Shown here: positions 57,812-64,000 of the stretch, piece after piece | Numbering within the stretch: position 1 is the first letter of the stretch | How the letters are laid out: each line of letters opens with the position of its first letter | Assembly (NCBI GenBank): GCA_034190875.2 | Contig: CM067345.1 | Span: 21,356,459 to 21,420,458, forward strand | DNA from: Urechis unicinctus | Lineage: Eukaryota; Annelida; Polychaeta; Xenopneusta; Urechidae | Direction: 5' to 3' | DNA: 64,000 nucleotides | Program-made: the position numbers and the translations under genes | The notes under the pieces: model-generated | What the model saw: only the letters and a program-made list of their open reading frames with translations | Databases searched by the model: none | What the model was told of the DNA's origin: nothing

Positions 57812-59655
57812 GTAAGAAACACCAATTTCTTCAGTCTGACAGTGTACACAGTGTATGGTACCTTTGTGTTCTAGGCAGACCCCAAATATTCTGACTTAGG
57901 GGCTTCTAGATTATTGGGCTCAATAATGGAGGCGACCATAAAGATCTTCTTACCCTACTGGCGACTAGATTCGTAACCGAAAGATTAGCCAAATGGCCCA
58001 AAGCACCTCCAAGCTAACAAGCTGCGTCGCTATCACGTAACGATTGGCATCTCCGCACCTTGCTTCTTTGTTTGTGCATTACTAAAGATAGGTACTGTGC
58101 TAGCGAGTAAAGACCATTTGCTCGCAGCTAGTGGTCACCGGTGTTTTGAAATCTCCATATACCACTTAAGGGACACGTTCGAAAAAGGAAACGGTTTTGA
58201 CCTTGGTAGTCAAGGTGTACAGACGACTCAGCCACCAATAAACACAGGCTCTCGGTTCCCGATGCCAAGCTTCCGAGTAACGAACAGCAAGATGAAGACA
58301 TATAACTGGTAACATAATGTCGCCATTGACTAATTGTCATCAGGGTAAAGCCAGATGTCTGAGTTGGGAAGAATGTTCATATATCATTAGGCGCTCTCAA
58401 ATTGCATCTTCCAATGAGCAAGGGCCGTGCTATTGAGCACTTGTGGTTGCATTGAACGCCTTTAAATCACATACATGAAAACACAGTATCGTTTTTATGT
58501 AATGTTATTAAACCCATAAAGCTTGTTCGGATACATTTCCATTGGATTCTGTAATGACTGCAAAGATATGACCAGGTTGGATTGCCTTCTATTCATTAAT
58601 ACTGGTTTCTCTGAGGCAATCTGCCGTTAGCTTTTAACCTCAGTAATATACCATCGCCATGGTGAAACCTTCAGTAACTATTTTTTTCTGAGATGTGTGT
58701 ACAGCGTTCAACTTATTTCTCATTGGCCTTCACAATATATCCAAGGGTCGAACCTTGGCATGGCACCAATGTCAACCATTAAGTTGATATCCAGTCCTTT
58801 GCCGTTTTATAGCAGCCTGAAGCGATATATATATGTATTTCTGAGACGGCTGGTATTCACTGTGAGACATTGCGTGGGAGGTTGTGATAGGATATGCAAA
58901 TACACTAGTGCTTCATAATTGCATCCTATGTTTATGTTCTCATATGGTATAGGGATGTCACCAAGCTTTTCGGATCATGACGCGGGGGGTGGGTTATGAC
59001 ATTAACTATCATCTTGACAAGGTTCTCGCGTAGCCTTGTCACTTCTAGGGACATGGGTCTAAACACGGAGCAGTCTATTTCAAGTACCTCTTAAGAATCT
59101 TTCCTTGGTTAGGATCCAGCTTTATGTGCACTAATCGATGAATCAAGCTCAATGCAGCAGACAAATGCAATTGAATAGTGACGATGCTCGATATGTTCAC
59201 GTTAAATAACCAAACTGTTCCATATTCACATATATTACCGAATTCAAATTTCTCATAACACTCATACTGTTCAGGTGCTTTCACGCCATCTGTTATGATC
59301 ATTCAACTTTTGTGAGCCACAAATTACCCATATCGGTTTTACCTTCCTCTTCCTGTCCAGTGATATTCAATAGGCGATGGTTGTCTTTCAAGCATTACAT
59401 TCCAATAGCCTTCCTCGTCCTGCAACAAATTTACTGATGAATAATGGCTTCTCGACACCATATAAGGCTCGTTCAAGGATCGTAATTCAGTAGCGTTCAA
59501 ACACAACTCCTCGACTGTATTTACATATACTTTTTTTTATAATGGCTCAGTATGTCATGTTATGTTGAATTGTGCGCGTAAATCGTTTCGAGGAGCAGAT
59601 TTCACAAACAGACAGCAAATGCAAAGATACCGGGCAATGATTTCATGCAATATTT
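57812..59655. other. Possible intron/exon and unannotated sequence
   Basis: Apart from the possible second exon at 58,132-58,312, nothing is supported. A short G-rich patch (GCGGGGGGTGGG) occurs at about 58,982. No RNA gene was seen; a T-loop-like CCAAGGGTCGAACCTTGG at 58,740 lacks the rest of a tRNA. Confidence 0.4.
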
Positions 59656-61089
<1,434 letters not shown>

Positions 61090-61350
61090 ATTTCGTACAG
61101 GTTTCACACCCTCGATGATCCGGTTGCAGGCTTTTAAACTCAAGTTGAAAGTGTCAAATATACTTCATATGCATTAAAAAATGCTGTTTTACGTGAGTCA
61201 TTACTGCAGCATCATTCTCATATAGTTTAATGACACATCTTACAATGATTCGAAACATAATCAGGTGATCATATCTATAAGGCCTCCATTAACGCGCCTA
61301 ACTCGGTCAGTTAACCACAATGTGTTGATATGTTTGAGAACCAGCGCGAT
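61090..61350 (-). repeat. Interspersed repeat family R1, copy 3 (partial, inverted)
   Basis: This is the reverse complement of part of 13,550-13,800: CGTACAGG followed by TTCACACC, ATATACTTCATATGCATTAA, then ACGTGAGT, and further GATCAT-TCTATAA and TGTTTGAGAAC. It lies less than 1 kb left of R1 copy 2, in opposite orientation. Confidence 0.72.
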
Positions 61351-61995
61351 TCAATTACAACAATAACTATTCCGTCAGTGAATTCAAGATAAACCATCCT
61401 AGGATCGTAATTCACAATATAAGGCGATCTTGTCTGCTATGTATTAAAGCTCAAGTATTCAAACTCTGCGAGCCACGTCCTTCGTTGTTTTTGGCACTGC
61501 ATTGCATCAACGTCGTTATTTCACTTTGCTCAAGATTAACATTTGTGCAAAGATTTGGAATTAATTATGTTATATCTGTAAGGGAGGAGGTATAAAGGGG
61601 TCATCTCCTTGGATACATAGTGAGTACCTGAATACTTTTGGCATAATGTGACATGAATTGCTAATTAATTAGGGGTAAAGATGTGTATGGATATTTGACG
61701 CTAGTAATAGATTCATATGGCAACTACTCTTGGCTGGAATGGAATGTGCCTTAACCAGCATCGACCAATATTGGCAATGAGCATTTGAGATATGGCGACA
61801 TGTGACCTCTGTGCGACAATGACCAAATGGTGATGTGAGGCAAAAGCAAAACGAACGGTTGGTGCTCTCTTGATGGTTAATGGTGAATTCAGTAAATATT
61901 TGGTAGTTAATCTTGAAAGTGAATCGCGCTGGTTAGAATCTCTTTCGCCCAAACAGTTGTATCTGTTGTTTTGACTTGCTTATGTCGATATTAAT
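61351..61995. other. Unannotated stretch
   Basis: No gene or element was recognised between the two R1 copies. Confidence 0.5.
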
Positions 61996-62482
61996 GCCAG
62001 TAATGTCATAATTAAGAAGACACATCATTCACATAAACCTATAGAACTGAAACATAGTCAACTGTTATATTCCGTGCTGCTGAAGTAAATCATGTTCTTT
62101 TTTACTCATTCTGGCTTACTGACAGAGAAAGAAGATTTGATGGGGGCCTAACAGACATGATCAACAGAGAATGTTGCGAATCGCCGGTCATTCTACGATG
62201 CTCGATTAGCACTACAGAAATGACGCAAGTACACGAGCTTCTTTAATGCATGTGAGGTATATTTGACACTTGAAACGTGGGAGTATAAGTTTGTGACCCG
62301 ATCATCGTTGGTGTGAATCCTGTACGGAATAATGAAAAACGATGCATGATTAGGATAAACGTCAAACCGCTAATGAATACAGGCTTCCACTGATACATAA
62401 TATACGATCCAACAACGGCTTTGTTTGACATCAATTATTTCAGTACAACCCATGGTAGAAACACTCTATCTTTATATAGCCT
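61996..62482 (+). repeat. Interspersed repeat family R1, copy 2, left part
   Basis: It aligns with 13,447-13,870 and the stretch just before 14,215, with an internal deletion of about 340 bp after GATCCAACAACGGC. It is interrupted by the Harbinger element at 62,486 and resumes at 63,783. Confidence 0.78.
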
Positions 62483-62485
62483 TGA

Positions 62486-62511
62486 TACTGCCGTCACACC
62501 GGACTGGCGTC
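62486..62511 (+). repeat. Harbinger left terminal inverted repeat
   Basis: 26 bases, exact complement of 63,754-63,779. Similarity continues with mismatches to about 62,525. Confidence 0.95.
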
Positions 62512-62780
62512 TTTACTGCGTCCCTACGGCGACCCAGGACGTGAAGGGACGCCATGGACGCCGTAGGGTCGTGGTGAGAACGCATCAAGACGCCGTGGGG
62601 ACCCCAAGGACGCCGAAGGTCGGAGCGACGGCGTTTACTTTGGACATGTTCAAAGTAAACGCCGAGGTTCGGCGTCCTGAGCGCGTCCTGGCTCAGGACG
62701 CCGTGGGATCGCCCTGAGGTCGCCATGGTCGCCGTAGCATCGCAGTAGGAACCCGAACAACGCAAAAGGAACGTAGTACA
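62512..62780. repeat. GC-rich subterminal repeats with two perfect hairpins
   Basis: Variants of GACGCCGTGGGGTCGC recur here and again at 63,410-63,625. Two perfect hairpins with 8-base loops lie at 62,630-62,663 (13-bp stem, GGCGTTTACTTTG) and 62,671-62,702 (12-bp stem, GGCGTCCTGAGC). In Harbinger elements, subterminal repeats are thought to bind the element's DNA-binding protein; that role is inferred here. Confidence 0.75.
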
Positions 62781-62899
62781 GACGTGGTAGAGTCGCCATG
62801 TAAATGCGTTAATGGCGTTTCTACGGGGTGCCTACTACGACTATTGCGTTTCTACGGAGTTCGTTCCCAGCGCGTTCCTACTGTTCGCCCTCGAAGAGC

Positions 62900-62906
62900 T
62901 ATAAAA
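62900..62906 (+). promoter_or_regulatory. TATA box of the Harbinger transposase
   Basis: TATAAAA lies 71 bases upstream of the transposase ATG, a fitting distance for a short 5' UTR. It suggests the remnant promoter is still intact. Confidence 0.5.
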
Positions 62907-62970
62907 CCCAATATTTCATCCTATCTTTATCAGTGTATTTCTCGTACTCACCATCATTAGGGCCGAATAA

Positions 62971-63345
62971 ATGATGAACTTGCTCGCACTGCAACATATA
63001 CTTATTGTCCAGCAGCAGCAGGCAGATGATCATGTCATAGCTGTAAAACTGATCAGACGGCGAAGGAGAAGAAGGGCAAGGTTAAGAAGATGCTGGATTA
63101 GACCATGGCTCGGTGATGTCCGAAGAGAACAGTTTGGCCACTTCAACCGCCTCATGCCTGAGCTGAGGCGAGAAGATCCGGCATCGTTCCAGAATTTCCT
63201 TAGGGTTCAACCAGAAATGTTTGATGAGCTGCTCACCAGGCTTGGCCCACGAATCACCAAGCAGGATACAAACTACAGGAAAGCCATCAACCCAGGGACG
63301 AAGCTGGCAGTCACTCTACGCCACCTAGCGTCTGGTGACATGTAA
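62971..63345 (+). pseudogene. HARBI1-type Harbinger transposase, N-terminal fragment
   Basis: The 124 codons match the N-terminal region of HARBI1-like transposases. A basic run (residues 29-40, RRRRRRRARLRR) precedes W-x-R-P-W (42-46), then F-x-x-L-x-x-E-L-R-x-E-D-P-x-S-F-x-N-F-L-R (58-78), GPRITKQDTNYRKAI (92-106) and KLAVTLRHLASGD (111-123). The frame stops right after SGD, where family members continue with a helical segment and the DDE catalytic domain (usual length about 350-420 residues). No DDE remnant follows before the right subterminal repeats, so an internal deletion removed it. The fragment cannot catalyse transposition. Confidence 0.88.
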
Positions 63346-63646
63346 TCCAGCATGAAATTCGAATAATAATGAATGAAGCTTTCCGAAAGAACAGTGGAGT
63401 TTTATACTCGCAGCGAGGACGCCGTTGGGTCGCCCTGCAGTCGCCGTGGGAACGCCATGCACGCGGTAAGGTCGTGGTAGAAACGCTAAGAACGCAGTGG
63501 GGTCGCAGTGGGTTCGCCGCTGAACGCCGTATGGACGTCGCAGTGACGCCGTGTAAACTCAATAGAAACTCCAAGGACGCAGTAAGAACGTGGTAAGGTC
63601 GTGTTGGGAACGCCGTGTACATACACAGATCGCAGAGCGCAGAACT

Positions 63647-63659
63647 CCGGTGTGACGGC
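63647..63659 (-). repeat. Internal copy of the Harbinger terminal motif
   Basis: CCGGTGTGACGGC repeats the terminus motif 120 bases inside the real right end. It suggests a partial duplication of the end or a nested, related element whose end was once here. Confidence 0.65.
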
Positions 63660-63753
63660 TGACCGAAATCTGGATTTATTTTAGAAAAATCATTGGCGTT
63701 CTCAATGCGACCATCAGCGTTCTCCAAAATATGACAGTTTAGGACGCGGTAAG

Positions 63754-63779
63754 GACGCCAGTCCGGTGTGACGGCAGTA
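63754..63779 (-). repeat. Harbinger right terminal inverted repeat
   Basis: 26 bases, exact complement of 62,486-62,511, followed by TTA as the target duplication. Confidence 0.95.
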
Positions 63780-63782
63780 TTA

Positions 63783-64000
63783 GGCAGACGATTGTTCGAC
63801 AGTGAAACGTTTTCCATTGCGTAGTTTACTGCGCTCCGAGCTGTATAAATTCCAAGTTCTTTCTTTTATCAATGCTCTCATTACACCAGCACTGAATAAT
63901 ACATATCATAATTCAATAGCAAGCAGCCTGCGCCAAGCTTGGCAGTCGTGTACCACTGATAAACCAATGTTGACCCAGATTCAGTAAAAACATAATATGT
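63783..64000 (+). repeat. Interspersed repeat family R1, copy 2, right part
   Basis: It continues the R1 alignment after the Harbinger insertion. It starts at GGCAGACGATTG (matching 14,219), runs through AGTTTACTGC and GTTGACCCAGATTC, and continues off the right edge of the window. Confidence 0.8.

Larger units (their letters stand above)
62486..63779 (+). mobile_element. Defective PIF/Harbinger DNA transposon
   Basis: The 1294-bp element has perfect 26-bp terminal inverted repeats (TACTGCCGTCACACCGGACT in, and its complement out), similar for about 15 bases more. Three-base target duplications flank it (TGA at 62,483-62,485 and TTA at 63,780-63,782, one mismatch). Three-base duplications are the Harbinger hallmark. 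The R1 paralogue at 14,214-14,217 shows the uninserted site. The inside is GC-rich and holds a TATA box, the start of a transposase gene and GACGCC-rich subterminal repeats. It lacks most of the transposase and the Myb-like second protein, so it could only be moved in trans. Confidence 0.9.

Noticed and set aside
58736..58765. tRNA-like T-loop (CCAAGGGTCGAACCTTGG)
   Set aside because: The loop is one base short, and no acceptor, D-arm or anticodon arm can be placed around it.
62472..62765. 98- and 97-codon frames over the left Harbinger end
   Set aside because: They read through the terminal inverted repeat and GC-rich subterminal repeats, which lack stops because of their composition.
63311..63817. 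168-codon minus-strand frame over the right Harbinger end
   Set aside because: It spans the transposase antisense, the subterminal repeats, the terminal repeat and the insertion boundary, so it cannot be one functional gene.

Overview
This looks like nuclear DNA from an invertebrate animal, most likely marine. It is AT-rich and gene-poor. The clearest gene, a globin, has animal-type start context. The mobile DNA comprises a LINE with a CR1/L2/Rex1-type 3' tail and a PIF/Harbinger transposon, both common in animals. Very long (TA)n, (TG)n and (TACA)n arrays fill much of the window. No operons, Shine-Dalgarno sites, tRNAs, rRNAs or CRISPR arrays were seen. The species cannot be told from the sequence alone.

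Layout: 1-6549 is mostly featureless, with a poly-G run near 2.2 kb and a degenerate ~32-bp tandem repeat at 4.7-5.0 kb. A (TA)n complex at 6.55-7.21 kb contains a palindromic MITE-like element. A complete, intronless, probably N-myristoylated globin gene lies on the minus strand at 8266-8922, with a GC/CpG-rich patch upstream at 9.15-9.71 kb. From 9.7 to 21 kb there are only simple repeats, one interspersed-repeat copy (13.4-14.5 kb) and an open-frame-rich block (15.6-17.2 kb). A candidate small split gene with a mitochondrial-presequence-like first exon is at 21.0-21.87 kb (minus). A six-copy 47-bp minisatellite sits at 24.35-24.63 kb and a 1.2-kb (TACA)n array at 28.1-29.3 kb. A ~1-kb repeat is present in opposite orientations at 26.3 and 35.2 kb.

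38.75-48.83 kb is a tandem segmental array of a 4.23-kb unit (two full copies and one partial copy). Each copy carries an internally deleted LINE whose endonuclease start is fused directly to the 3' tail. The third copy is a mosaic of the first two. The right end holds another diverged repeat pair (52.2 and 56.5 kb), a candidate first exon (57.76 kb), and a repeat copy interrupted by a defective Harbinger element (62,486-63,779). An uninterrupted paralogue at 14.2 kb serves as the empty site for that insertion.

The genes do not form an evident pathway. The window is best read as one globin locus, one or two weak candidate genes, and a record of repeat expansion, transposition and unequal exchange. 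I found no convincing new molecular system. The best leads are the globin with its membrane-anchor motif, the mosaic LINE-bearing tandem array, and the Harbinger insertion with its paralogous empty site.
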